Assembly: GCF_900105215.1 (NCBI RefSeq)
Contig: NZ_FOIP01000001.1
Span: 372,001 to 436,000 of the forward strand
DNA: 64,000 bases
Origin: Lacrimispora sphenoides
GTDB taxonomy: Bacteria > Bacillota > Clostridia > Lachnospirales > Lachnospiraceae
Direction of reading: 5' to 3'
The first letter of the stretch is position 1; each line of letters begins with the position of its first letter. This document shows positions 37,672-46,170 of this stretch, in pieces. A program made the translations under genes and the position numbers. The notes under the pieces are model-generated. The model searched no databases and was not told the DNA's origin. It was given only the letters and a program-made list of their open reading frames with translations.

Positions 37672-40644
37672 TTATCCGACGATCTCCAGCAGCTGACTGA
37701 AGGCTGAAAGCTTATAATCTGCTAATAAAGATTTTACCGCATCTCCCACTGCTCCGCAATCCATTCCGCCAGATTTTGCTGCTATAAGTCCTGCCTCGGC
37801 ATCTTCTACTACAAGGCAGTTTTCCACCTTGCAGTTTAGCATGGTTGCTGCCTTTTGAAATACTTCCGGATGGGGCTTTGAATGGGTGATTGAATTTCCG
37901 TCAGAGACGGCATCAAAAAAATGTTCCAATCCCAACTGCTTTAAGATCAGTCCTGCGTTCTTACTGGAGGAACCAATTGCCAGCTTAACCCCCCGTTTTC
38001 TAAGCTCCATCAATGTATCTTTTGTTTCCTCCGGCAAATCGGAAGGGGTCATGCCTTCCAACAGCTTTTTATAACCTTCATTTTTCTTTGCTAGATATCT
38101 TTCCTTATCTTCTTCCCTCATGACCTTATCATAACGTTCCAGTATGATATCAAAGCTCTCCTTCCGGCTGACACCCCGCAGCCGGTTATTGATGATCTCA
38201 TCAAAATAAATTCCCAACTCATCTGCCACCTCTTTCCATGCAAGATAGTGATAATGATCGGTATGACAGATCACGCCGTCCAAATCAAAAATAACCGCCT
38301 CATAGGTTTTCTTTTCTACATAAACAGATGCTTCCGGTTCCACCCTGCTGTTTCTTCCGAATACCATAAGAGACACCGGGCTGTTTCCGTTGTTTGCAAT
38401 TGTAGCGCCTTTCTTATCCACTGTAACCGTCAGCTTCTGGCCCTTCCATACCAGTGGAAATCGAAGCTCTTCCCAGGCCTTAGGAAGTTTTGGATTAAGT
38501 TCAAGACCGCCACGGCGGATCCTCAGCCCCCCAAAGCCCATGACACAGCTTAACCAGATCCCTCCGATGGAGGCACTGTGAATTCCCTCCTCCGATGATT
38601 TCATATTGGGTCCCAGATCGATGGAGCATGCTGCCTGATGCATTTGGTAGGCCATGTCCTCCATTCCGTAATCATTGGCTAAAACTGCATGAACGCAGCG
38701 GCTTAAGGATGAATCATGAAGGGTCTTATCTTCATAAAATACAAAGTTCTTTCTTTTCGTTTCCAAGGAAAATAGATCAGGCATCACAAAATCCAGCATG
38801 ACGGTATCAGCCTGTTTGGAAACCATGAGTTTGCCCATCTGCTCCATATTATAATCCTGGTGGATACCAAGGACCTTTCCGGAGGCCTTATAAGGTGCCA
38901 GATCAATGGGCTCCAAGCTCATATACTGGTCGGTCTGAGGAACAATGCCGTTTTCCCCGGGCACCGGTAAGTAGAGCTTTGCCCTCTTTTCCTTTAGCCT
39001 CTGTTTTAACCGGTCAAAATGGAACTTCTCATCAAGCCAGTCTGAAACATCCTTATTTTCCTTTGGCAAAGTTTCCATAATACGTTCCGCCAGCCCCATA
39101 TTATAATCCGCCATATAATTGGTATAGGCATTATTATCCACATGCTCCTTATACTCATCCGGCCCGATCACATCAAGGATTTCGTAACAGCCCTTTTTCT
39201 CATTCCATTCTAATCGGCTGGACCAGAAAAGAGCCGTATCCAATATGATTTCATATCCGTACCGGTCCATATAGTCCTGATCTCCGGAGGCCTGGTAATA
39301 CTGCCATACCGCATAAGCCACATCCGCGCTGATATGATGCTCGATTAATCCTGTCAGGCACTTTTGCACCTTGCCCGTTACCACGTCGGTACCAAGATAT
39401 AAGGGAGTTACCTCGCCGTCATCGATCCAGGCACACTCCCATGGATACATGGCCCCTTCCCAGCCATTTTCAGCAGCCTTTTTTCGGGCGCCATAGAGAT
39501 TTCTGTAACGGTATTCCAGAAGGGTTCTGGCAATTTGGGGTTCCGTAAAAGTAAAATAAGGCAGGATAAACATTTCCGTATCCCAAAAGGAATGGCCCTT
39601 ATAGCCTTCCCCAGTCAAAGCCTTTGCAGCGATCCCTACCCGGTTGTCATCCTTTTTCACCATAATATTCAGATGATACTGGGCAAACCGGAGGGCAAGC
39701 TGATCAAAATCATCATTTCCCCGTATGGTCACCTCATGGTCTTTCCAGAATTCTTTCCACACTGCCTCTGACTCCGCCAGCAGTCTGTCATATCCCTTTT
39801 CAAATTCGGTCTGTAAACACTCCATGCCGTCTGCTTTTAGCCGATTAAGAATATCGGGTTGCTCTTCCTTTTCGTAAGCCAGATCCCTGGAAGAATGAAA
39901 GCAGGATATCTTTTCCAGGCGGATGGTTTCACCGGCCTCTGCTTTTACGGACCAGCGCAGATCCATATTTCTTCTGCCCATAACCGGAAGAGGCTTTTCC
40001 TCCCGGCTTATCCTGCAGGCGCTGTGGACCGCCGCCAGCACCCGGGACTCGGTGGTTTCTGCCAGGAACTGCATGGTGATACCGTCATAGATCCTGCGCC
40101 TTAAATTCTCAAAATGCATGGCTCCATGGTTTGTCACATCCCCATGAATTCCCGTTTCAATCACCAGCTGCGCGCTGCCGTCACAGGACAGCTCCAGATA
40201 TTCCGCCGCAGCATGTTCATTTTTTAAGGATACAAACCGTTTAAAAACAGCCGTTACCAGAGTCTTCGATGGACATTCCCACACAACCTTTCTGGTAGTT
40301 TCTCCGTTCTTTAAGTTCATGATCCTGGAATACTCCATGACCTTACCTGACTGCAGGTTCAGACGGTATCCGTCAACATAGATATCCATAGCCGTTACAT
40401 CCGGAAGATTAGGAAGTTCCGTCACCTCTTCATCTCCCGCTTTATTAAAGGTTCCGGTGATGAACGTGTTCCTCACCTCTTCCACATACCGCTCTTCCAG
40501 AGCGTTCCGCATCCCTATGTATCCGTTTCCCTGGGCAAAAACCGCCTCGTATTTTCCCAGGTTCCGGGCATCAAATTCCGTTTCCTCCATCAGCCAGTTT
40601 TTTAAATCTCCCTGACCCTTCAAAAAATTCATTGTGTTAATCAT
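37672..40644 (-). CDS. GH65 disaccharide phosphorylase fused to beta-phosphoglucomutase
   Basis: A 990-aa bifunctional protein. Residues ~1-765 are a GH65 inverting phosphorylase: N-terminal beta-sandwich, (alpha/alpha)6 barrel with the catalytic acid Glu497 in DVIGPDEYKEH, and a C-terminal beta-sheet domain. Residues 781-990 are a HAD-type beta-phosphoglucomutase: FDLDGVICHTD (nucleophile Asp787, acid/base Asp789), the cap motif RLRGVSRKES, KLAIGSSSK and VVEDAEAG. The first half would split an alpha-glucoside such as maltose, kojibiose, nigerose or trehalose to glucose plus beta-glucose-1-phosphate. The second half would turn that into glucose-6-phosphate. Genes for these two steps are usually separate neighbours; here they are one chain. 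The exact disaccharide is unknown. Confidence 0.93.
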   Translation of the reverse strand: MINTMNFLKGQGDLKNWLMEETEFDARNLGKYEAVFAQGNGYIGMRNALEERYVEEVRNTFITGTFNKAGDEEVTELPNLPDVTAMDIYVDGYRLNLQSGKVMEYSRIMNLKNGETTRKVVWECPSKTLVTAVFKRFVSLKNEHAAAEYLELSCDGSAQLVIETGIHGDVTNHGAMHFENLRRRIYDGITMQFLAETTESRVLAAVHSACRISREEKPLPVMGRRNMDLRWSVKAEAGETIRLEKISCFHSSRDLAYEKEEQPDILNRLKADGMECLQTEFEKGYDRLLAESEAVWKEFWKDHEVTIRGNDDFDQLALRFAQYHLNIMVKKDDNRVGIAAKALTGEGYKGHSFWDTEMFILPYFTFTEPQIARTLLEYRYRNLYGARKKAAENGWEGAMYPWECAWIDDGEVTPLYLGTDVVTGKVQKCLTGLIEHHISADVAYAVWQYYQASGDQDYMDRYGYEIILDTALFWSSRLEWNEKKGCYEILDVIGPDEYKEHVDNNAYTNYMADYNMGLAERIMETLPKENKDVSDWLDEKFHFDRLKQRLKEKRAKLYLPVPGENGIVPQTDQYMSLEPIDLAPYKASGKVLGIHQDYNMEQMGKLMVSKQADTVMLDFVMPDLFSLETKRKNFVFYEDKTLHDSSLSRCVHAVLANDYGMEDMAYQMHQAACSIDLGPNMKSSEEGIHSASIGGIWLSCVMGFGGLRIRRGGLELNPKLPKAWEELRFPLVWKGQKLTVTVDKKGATIANNGNSPVSLMVFGRNSRVEPEASVYVEKKTYEAVIFDLDGVICHTDHYHYLAWKEVADELGIYFDEIINNRLRGVSRKESFDIILERYDKVMREEDKERYLAKKNEGYKKLLEGMTPSDLPEETKDTLMELRKRGVKLAIGSSSKNAGLILKQLGLEHFFDAVSDGNSITHSKPHPEVFQKAATMLNCKVENCLVVEDAEAGLIAAKSGGMDCGAVGDAVKSLLADYKLSAFSQLLEIVG

Positions 40645-40661
40645 TATGCTCTCCTATATTG

Positions 40662-41486
40662 TCAGCCTTTTACTCCTGATGCCGCAACGCTGGCCTGTAC
40701 CTGCTCCTGAGCCAGCGCATATAAAATGATGCCCGGAAGCACGACAAGGGTCAAAGCGGCAAACAGCTTTGTGTAGTCATATGAAAATGATTCGGTAAAA
40801 AATTGCAGCGCCACCGGCAGAGTCCTGTTCTTATTGGAAGAGGTCAGCAGGGAAGCATAAAAAAATTCATTCCAGTTATTCAAAAACATAAGAATCCCGG
40901 CCGTAGCCAATCCGCCTTTTGCCAGAGGAAGGTTAATCTGGAAGAATACCCGGAGAAAACCAGCCCCTTCCAGCCTGGCCGCCTCATCCAAAGATGATGG
41001 AATGGACATAAAGGTGGATTTTAAGATAAACACGGACATTGCAAGCCCCATAGATAAGTAAACCACCGCCAGCCCCCAGATATTGTCATACAGATTTATC
41101 TTCATGATCAGGGAAAAGATAGGCTGTGCCTTGGAATGGGAAGGGACCAGCAGGGTAATGGTAAACAGGGCAAAGATCAGTGATTTTCCTGGAAAGCGGT
41201 ACTTTCCGATCACATAAGCGCCCATGGCAAAGAACAGCAGCGACAGGAGCGTTGAAGTAATGCAGACCAGAAAGGAATTGACCGCATACCGCAGAAAATC
41301 ATATTTCTCGAATAAGTATATATATGGTTCAAAACTTATGGAAGTCGGCAGTGTAAATGGATTTCCAAGAATCTGGGCATTTGTTTTAAAGGATGACATG
41401 ATCACCCAGAGAATCGGAAAGACCGATATGATCACAGTAAAGATCATAAGAAAATACATACAAAATACAGTTATTTTTTTCTTCAT
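40662..41486 (-). CDS. ABC sugar transporter permease (MalG type)
   Basis: A 274-aa integral membrane protein with about six helices. The cytoplasmic EAA loop is DEAARLEGAGFLRVFFQINLP, which docks on the ATPase. It ends in the MalG-like segment LPGIILYALAQEQVQASVAASG. It is the second permease of the importer, 12 bp after the first, with GAGGAGGGG before the ATG at 41486. No ATPase gene lies in the cluster, so a shared MsmK-like ATPase elsewhere is expected. Confidence 0.93.
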   Translation of the reverse strand: MKKKITVFCMYFLMIFTVIISVFPILWVIMSSFKTNAQILGNPFTLPTSISFEPYIYLFEKYDFLRYAVNSFLVCITSTLLSLLFFAMGAYVIGKYRFPGKSLIFALFTITLLVPSHSKAQPIFSLIMKINLYDNIWGLAVVYLSMGLAMSVFILKSTFMSIPSSLDEAARLEGAGFLRVFFQINLPLAKGGLATAGILMFLNNWNEFFYASLLTSSNKNRTLPVALQFFTESFSYDYTKLFAALTLVVLPGIILYALAQEQVQASVAASGVKG

Positions 41487-41498
41487 TTGCCCCTCCTC

Positions 41499-42395
41499 CT
41501 AATAGATGCTGTCATTCATACGGAATGTAATATGGACAGCTGCCAGAATGATCAGGCCCAAAGCAAACATGACCATACCGTTGGCATTGGCGTATCCGTA
41601 TTTCATATCAGATATAGAATTGACCAGGATTAGCGGTATATTCATGGTATCGTCCCCAGGGCCGCCTGCGGTCGTCAGCCTGATCTGTTCATACATGGCG
41701 ATCCTGGAAGTAATGGAACAGATCACTCCGGTTCCAATGGCATTTCTGCAGAGGGGAAGCATGATATGACGGGTCAGCTGCCATGGGGATGCCCCGTCTA
41801 CCCTGGCGGCTTCCACCACTTCCTCCGGGACTGCCATCAAATCATTTAATACCACAAGGGTTACAATCACCGCATAAAAGATCCAGGTGCATGTAACCGC
41901 CCAGAATGCATATGGGGACTGGAAGAACCATTGGACATGAAAGTCCGGTGAAAACTTTCGGATCAGGTTATTTAAAATACCCATATCGTCATTGAAGATG
42001 AATTTATATATCATGGCCCAGGCAGCCGCTGAGATCACGTTAGGCACCATAAAAATCACTCTGGTGAATTTCCATCCTTTTGGCTTTGCATACAGTACAA
42101 ATGCCATCAGCACGCCGAATCCCACATGGAAAGTTGCGGCAATCACGGACCAGGCTAGAAGGTTTTTCAAAGATATGAGAAAGGTTTTGGAATGAAAAAG
42201 ATCGATGTAATTTTTAAGCCCTATGAAAACCGGTTTATTGAAGCCATCCCACTTGGTAAAGGAGGTGGCGATTACTGTAAGGATTGGTGATAAGTAAAAC
42301 AGCAAAAATATCAGGAGGGAGGGCAGCAAAAATAAGTAGCACCACTTATAATTCCTTCTCTCCAAAACAGTGGAATTTGATTTTCCTGCTTTCAT
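41499..42395 (-). CDS. ABC sugar transporter permease (MalF type)
   Basis: A 298-aa membrane protein, six predicted helices beginning YLFLLPSLLIFLLFYLSPIL, with the EAA loop EEVVEAARVDGASPWQLTRH. The motif GGPGDDTMNIPLIL is typical of MalF/UgpA-type permeases. It forms the heterodimeric channel with the next gene. The gene follows the binding-protein gene after an 86-bp spacer that contains a hairpin. Confidence 0.93.
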   Translation of the reverse strand: MKAGKSNSTVLERRNYKWCYLFLLPSLLIFLLFYLSPILTVIATSFTKWDGFNKPVFIGLKNYIDLFHSKTFLISLKNLLAWSVIAATFHVGFGVLMAFVLYAKPKGWKFTRVIFMVPNVISAAAWAMIYKFIFNDDMGILNNLIRKFSPDFHVQWFFQSPYAFWAVTCTWIFYAVIVTLVVLNDLMAVPEEVVEAARVDGASPWQLTRHIMLPLCRNAIGTGVICSITSRIAMYEQIRLTTAGGPGDDTMNIPLILVNSISDMKYGYANANGMVMFALGLIILAAVHITFRMNDSIY

Positions 42396-42414
42396 TTTCT
42401 TCCCCTCTTTCTAA

Positions 42415-42463
42415 AAATACTGCTGCAATACACCTGTTTTCACAGGCTTTTGCAACAGTATTT
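42415..42463 (-). terminator. Intercistronic hairpin after the binding-protein gene
   Basis: AAATACTG..TGCAA (42415-42433) pairs with TTGCAACAGTATTT (42449-42463), with an inner CCTGT/ACAGG stem. Such hairpins commonly raise binding-protein mRNA over permease mRNA by stabilising the 5' message or partly terminating. Confidence 0.65.
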
Positions 42464-42481
42464 AATTCCCATGTACGATGT

Positions 42482-43840
42482 TTAGTTTTTAGCTTCTTCT
42501 GCTTTCTGAGTCAATTGGCTGCAGAATTCCTCCGGCGTAAGAGTTCCGTCTGCAAGCTTAGGAAGCAGCTTACCAAATTCCGTATCAGCAACGGAAGCCG
42601 GCATCACATCGAAAATAGATGCTGTGTATCTGGTATTTTCATCCATGCTTTCGGCAAGCTGGGATAAGATGCGGTTTTCTGCCTGTTTCTTTAAGAATTC
42701 GGAGCTGTAATCAAGCTTCGGAGCCACTCCGCCTTCGGTCAGTACCAGCTGCTCGATTTCTTCCTTGGAATCGCGGAAAGCAAAGAAGGCTTTTGCCAGC
42801 TCTTTTTCCTCATCAGAAGCGGTATTTGCGATCCAGAATTCACCGAATACTCTCGGATTGGCAATAGCAAAATTTCCTGGATAAATATCTGAAGTCACTT
42901 CCTCACCAGTAAATCCATTTGACCACTTGTCTGCTGATTCTTCATCAAAATCAGAGGCCATCCAGGAACCGTTGCATATAATGGCAGCACTCTTGCTCAT
43001 AAATGCATTGGCTGCATCTGCGTAAGCTGCACCAATGGTATTGGCTGATGCATTACTCTGAAGGAGTTTCTGCAAAATGGATATAGCGGAAACGATCTTT
43101 GCATCGGTGTAATCATAAAGTTTGTCATCCACATACTGAGCCAGATACGTCTCTCCCCCCTCCTGATTGGCAATAAGGGCAGTAAGGAGAAGTCCTGATG
43201 TCCAGGCATTTTCCGCGGTCTGGAATGCAAACTTGTTATCTCCGATGCTTTCCATGAACTCGTCAAGTTTCATATCCTTAACGGCTTTTTCCGGCTTATA
43301 CATGGTATTGTTATAATACAGACCCACAGGCTTTAACACGGATAGGGGCTTGCAGATGAGTTTTCCGTCCACGGTGCAGTAATCCATGGAGTCATCAATC
43401 CAGTTATTTTTTACCTCCGGGTTAGCATTTGCAAATTCGCTTAAGTCATATGCCATGCCATTGGCAAGAACTACGCTCTTAAACCACTGAAGATCGATAC
43501 CTCCGGAGCCAGGTGCATGGACAATGGCAGGAAGTTTATTCTGCTGGGCCAACTGCTTGATTTTTTCCGCATACTGGGCCTGAGGAACCTCCTCGATCAC
43601 GATCTTATACTTGCCTGCGTACTTCTGATTAAACCGTTCAACTTCGGGCAGAAAGAAAACAGCTCCAACATTTTCACCTGCCAGATAGGTTGGAAAAGTC
43701 ATCTGTATTTCCTTCCCCGATGCATTTTCAGAATTGCCTGCCCCTGGTGCCGTTGTTTTACTGTTCCCACCGGAACAGCCGCTGATCAACGTTGCCGCAG
43801 CCATAACAGCTGCCATAATCCCCGCCAATTTTCTTTTCAT
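42482..43840 (-). CDS. ABC sugar-binding lipoprotein
   Basis: A 452-aa family-1 extracellular solute-binding protein. The signal peptide ends in the lipobox LISGC (Cys22 lipidated). A Gly/Ser/Asn-rich tether follows, then the two-lobe fold with TFPTYLAGENV, AAIICNGSWMASDFDE and the C-terminal Ala/Glu-rich helix. AAGGAGG precedes the ATG at 43840. First transport gene after the regulator (22 bp gap). The ligand is inferred to be an alpha-glucoside from the enzymes encoded downstream. Confidence 0.94.
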   Translation of the reverse strand: MKRKLAGIMAAVMAAATLISGCSGGNSKTTAPGAGNSENASGKEIQMTFPTYLAGENVGAVFFLPEVERFNQKYAGKYKIVIEEVPQAQYAEKIKQLAQQNKLPAIVHAPGSGGIDLQWFKSVVLANGMAYDLSEFANANPEVKNNWIDDSMDYCTVDGKLICKPLSVLKPVGLYYNNTMYKPEKAVKDMKLDEFMESIGDNKFAFQTAENAWTSGLLLTALIANQEGGETYLAQYVDDKLYDYTDAKIVSAISILQKLLQSNASANTIGAAYADAANAFMSKSAAIICNGSWMASDFDEESADKWSNGFTGEEVTSDIYPGNFAIANPRVFGEFWIANTASDEEKELAKAFFAFRDSKEEIEQLVLTEGGVAPKLDYSSEFLKKQAENRILSQLAESMDENTRYTASIFDVMPASVADTEFGKLLPKLADGTLTPEEFCSQLTQKAEEAKN

Positions 43841-43862
43841 AAATATCCTCCTTAATATTTTT

Positions 43863-44882
43863 TTACAATTGCTTCACACTCTTGCCTTCCTCAAGAAAAT
43901 ATTTTGTCATATGAACCCTGGAATACTTTTCGTCATTCACCATTTTCATGAGAAGCTTTGCCGCATCGTAACCTTTTTGCCACATATTCTGGTTGACGCG
44001 GGTGATAAAAGGATCAATGTATTTCATAAAGTAGTTGCCGTCATAACCGGTAATGGAAAAATCTTTTGGGCTCTGATATCCCAGCTCCTGAACTGCTCTT
44101 AAAACGCCTATGGCCGTTAAGTCGCTCATGCAGACAAACGCGGTCCCAGCCTCCTCTTTATATTCCTTCAGCAGTTTCTTAGTTCCTTCATACGCTTTCT
44201 GTTCCATAAAGTCCGTATAGATCACTTTGCAGCTTTTGGGATCAATGCCGTTCTTTTCAAGGGCATCTAAGTAACCCTGTTGACGTCTGATGGAAACATC
44301 GGACTTCTTCCGCCCATAAACAAGAATCAGTTTCCGGTGCCCACGATCGATCACGTACTGAGTAACCTGCTCAAATGCCTTCCTGTCATCTGTCATGACT
44401 GCTGATGTGTATGCTCCGTCCAGCTGGATATCAATGGACACACAGGGCAGGGCGGAGTGAGGCAGGCTTTTTACCAGAGGATCCGTTATCCTGAGACCCA
44501 TAATTACGGCCCCTGATAATGAATATTCTCTGCAAAATGTGTCAAAATCCTTTTTTTCCTGTTCTTCCTTCCCAATGGAATACATGGCCAGATTGATCTC
44601 ATGCTTCATCATGTAAGTATAAGCCCCCTGGATAACATTCATCATGAACTCGTTAGACTGGGCCTCTTCCAAAAGTCCGCAGATGAGCAAAGCCACATTC
44701 TTTTTGTTCTTTGAAGACAGATTTTTGGCACTGGTATTAGGAACGTACCCAAGTCTTTCCGCCGCCTCCACCACGCGCGCCCTGGTTTTGGCCGATACAT
44801 CGCTGTATCCGTTTAATGCTCTTGATACCGTACTTACTGATAATCCCGTTTCCTGTGCCACGTCATAAATTGATTTTGCCAT
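43863..44882 (-). CDS. LacI-family regulator of the alpha-glucoside operon
   Basis: A 339-aa repressor. I start at the ATG at 44882 (GAGGTG upstream), which gives the canonical beginning MAKSIYDVAQETGLSVSTVS with the helix-turn-helix in residues 4-23 and the hinge helix near 50-58. The C-terminal periplasmic-binding-like sugar domain includes VALLICGLLEE and SITGYDGNYFMKYIDP. It is the first gene of its own operon, and two LacI-type palindromes lie at its promoter and ribosome site, so autoregulation is likely. The effector is presumably the imported sugar or a phosphorylase product. Confidence 0.93.
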   Translation of the reverse strand: MAKSIYDVAQETGLSVSTVSRALNGYSDVSAKTRARVVEAAERLGYVPNTSAKNLSSKNKKNVALLICGLLEEAQSNEFMMNVIQGAYTYMMKHEINLAMYSIGKEEQEKKDFDTFCREYSLSGAVIMGLRITDPLVKSLPHSALPCVSIDIQLDGAYTSAVMTDDRKAFEQVTQYVIDRGHRKLILVYGRKKSDVSIRRQQGYLDALEKNGIDPKSCKVIYTDFMEQKAYEGTKKLLKEYKEEAGTAFVCMSDLTAIGVLRAVQELGYQSPKDFSITGYDGNYFMKYIDPFITRVNQNMWQKGYDAAKLLMKMVNDEKYSRVHMTKYFLEEGKSVKQL

Positions 44883-44899
44883 TCTACACCTCGTTTTTT

Positions 44900-44915
44900 C
44901 CAAAAACGTTTTTGG
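44900..44915. promoter_or_regulatory. LacI-type operator O2
   Basis: Perfect 16-bp palindrome CCAAAAACGTTTTTGG, about 18 bp upstream of the regulator's ATG. Confidence 0.82.
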
Positions 44916-44970
44916 TCTTTGGTTTTTTTAAACACCTCTTTTTAGAAGTGTTGCATGAAATACCTACTTA

Positions 44971-44984
44971 CGAAAACGTTTTTG
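44971..44984. promoter_or_regulatory. LacI-type operator O1
   Basis: CGAAAACGTTTTTG, one mismatch from the O2 core, placed just downstream of the -10 element. The centre-to-centre distance to O2 is 70 bp. Confidence 0.78.
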
Positions 44985-44992
44985 ATGATTAC

Positions 44993-45021
44993 AAAATAAC
45001 ATTTTCTTAGGCCTGTGTCAA
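44993..45021 (-). promoter_or_regulatory. Promoter of the alpha-glucoside operon
   Basis: On the minus strand TTGACA (45016-45021), 17 bp, TATTTT (44993-44998). O1 lies at the predicted transcription start. Confidence 0.8.
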
Positions 45022-45080
45022 TATATTTTATATTGTTTGTTATAAATGCCGAATTATCGTCGTTATTTTTATGCACATTT

Positions 45081-45965
45081 TCATCCGGACGTTTGTTTAA
45101 GAAGATTGTTCTTATCTCTTCCACACGGATGGGAGCTATTTCTTTTACGAGAGATATAAAAGAAAAGTACTATGAGAAATGAAAGGGTTTGTGCAATGGT
45201 AATGCGGACAGTCAGCAGTTCATCCACACCGGAAGCCGAAACCACATGCAGCAGATTGGCCGTGGTGTTATTCACAAAATGAGCTGCCATTCCTGCCCAC
45301 AGGGATCCTGTGAGCTTGTAAAGCATGCAGTACTGAATTCCAAGCAGAGTGCTGGTAACCACCAGAATCAGGCCAGCCATAAATGCACCTGCCATGGACT
45401 GATTGCCGTCTATTACATTTCTTAAGGGCTGCATGATATGCCAGACTCCAAAGAGAACAGAAGACAGGATACATGCGGCAGGAAACGAATGCTTTTCTTC
45501 AGCCAGCCGGACAAACAATCCCCGGAAAACTCCCTCTTCCATTATCACATTGATCATGTTTCCTGCTATACAGATCATGATAAACAGAATGCCGCTTTGC
45601 ATCCCCCGGTTGCCTAAAACGGAATAGCTGGTTACGTAAAACTTAAGTCCTGAAAAATTGCCTGTTGATAATTGAATCAGTATTTCAATACCATAGCCTG
45701 CAGTAAAAACAACGGCGCCAAGCAATGCTCCTAATAACATAGTTCGGAGAGCCTTTTCAGGAGAAAAACCTACTTCTGTCCATGAGTACCGGAAAAATGG
45801 GCTGGAGAACACCAACAGTAGAATACCGGCCACTTTATGTATAAATGCTTCGCCGATCAACGACTGGTCGGTACGGAATATGAAATATTCTATTGTCCGG
45901 AATGCAAAGCAAATGGCATAGAGCATAAGAATGATTGGAATTGGTTTTCGTTTATAGTCCAGCAT
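45081..45965 (-). CDS. CPBP-family intramembrane metalloprotease
   Basis: A 294-aa membrane protein with about eight helices. I use the ATG at 45965 (AGAGAGG upstream), giving the start MLDYKRKPIPIILML; the longer reading adds 32 hydrophilic residues. ABI/CAAX-protease motifs are all present: EEGVFRGLF (Glu-Glu-x-x-x-Arg), FGVWHI and AHFVNN. Family members process prenylated or peptide substrates, and some sit with bacteriocin loci as self-immunity factors. Here it lies between the tailocin module and the alpha-glucoside operon with its own promoter, so no link to either is shown. Confidence 0.88.
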   Translation of the reverse strand: MLDYKRKPIPIILMLYAICFAFRTIEYFIFRTDQSLIGEAFIHKVAGILLLVFSSPFFRYSWTEVGFSPEKALRTMLLGALLGAVVFTAGYGIEILIQLSTGNFSGLKFYVTSYSVLGNRGMQSGILFIMICIAGNMINVIMEEGVFRGLFVRLAEEKHSFPAACILSSVLFGVWHIMQPLRNVIDGNQSMAGAFMAGLILVVTSTLLGIQYCMLYKLTGSLWAGMAAHFVNNTTANLLHVVSASGVDELLTVRITIAQTLSFLIVLFFYISRKRNSSHPCGRDKNNLLKQTSG

Positions 45966-46079
45966 AGGGTTACCTCTCTGACTGTTGTTTATGAAGTTGG
46001 AAAAGTTCCGCAGCCTCTGATTCATTGGATCTTCTTCTGATAAACTCCATGGGATACACAATAATCTGCTATACAGGCA

Positions 46080-46108
46080 ATTTTAGCATAGTGTATGAAT
46101 ATTTTCCA
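46080..46108 (-). promoter_or_regulatory. Candidate promoter of the CPBP protease gene
   Basis: On the minus strand TGGAAA (46103-46108), 17 bp, TAAAAT (46080-46085) with a TGC extension before the -10. Confidence 0.5.
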
Positions 46109-46135
46109 GCATCTTTCGATGGCTTCCATAATTTT

Positions 46136-46170
46136 AGACGGGGCCGGATTGCCGGGCTCCCGTCTTTTTT
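46136..46170. terminator. GC-rich hairpin at the end of the tailocin operon
   Basis: AGACGGG (46136-46142) pairs with CCCGTCT (46159-46165), with an inner CCGG/CCGG stem. It abuts the amidase stop codon. The T6 run is on the plus strand; read from the tailocin side the hairpin is preceded by A6 and followed by AAAATT. Confidence 0.7.
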
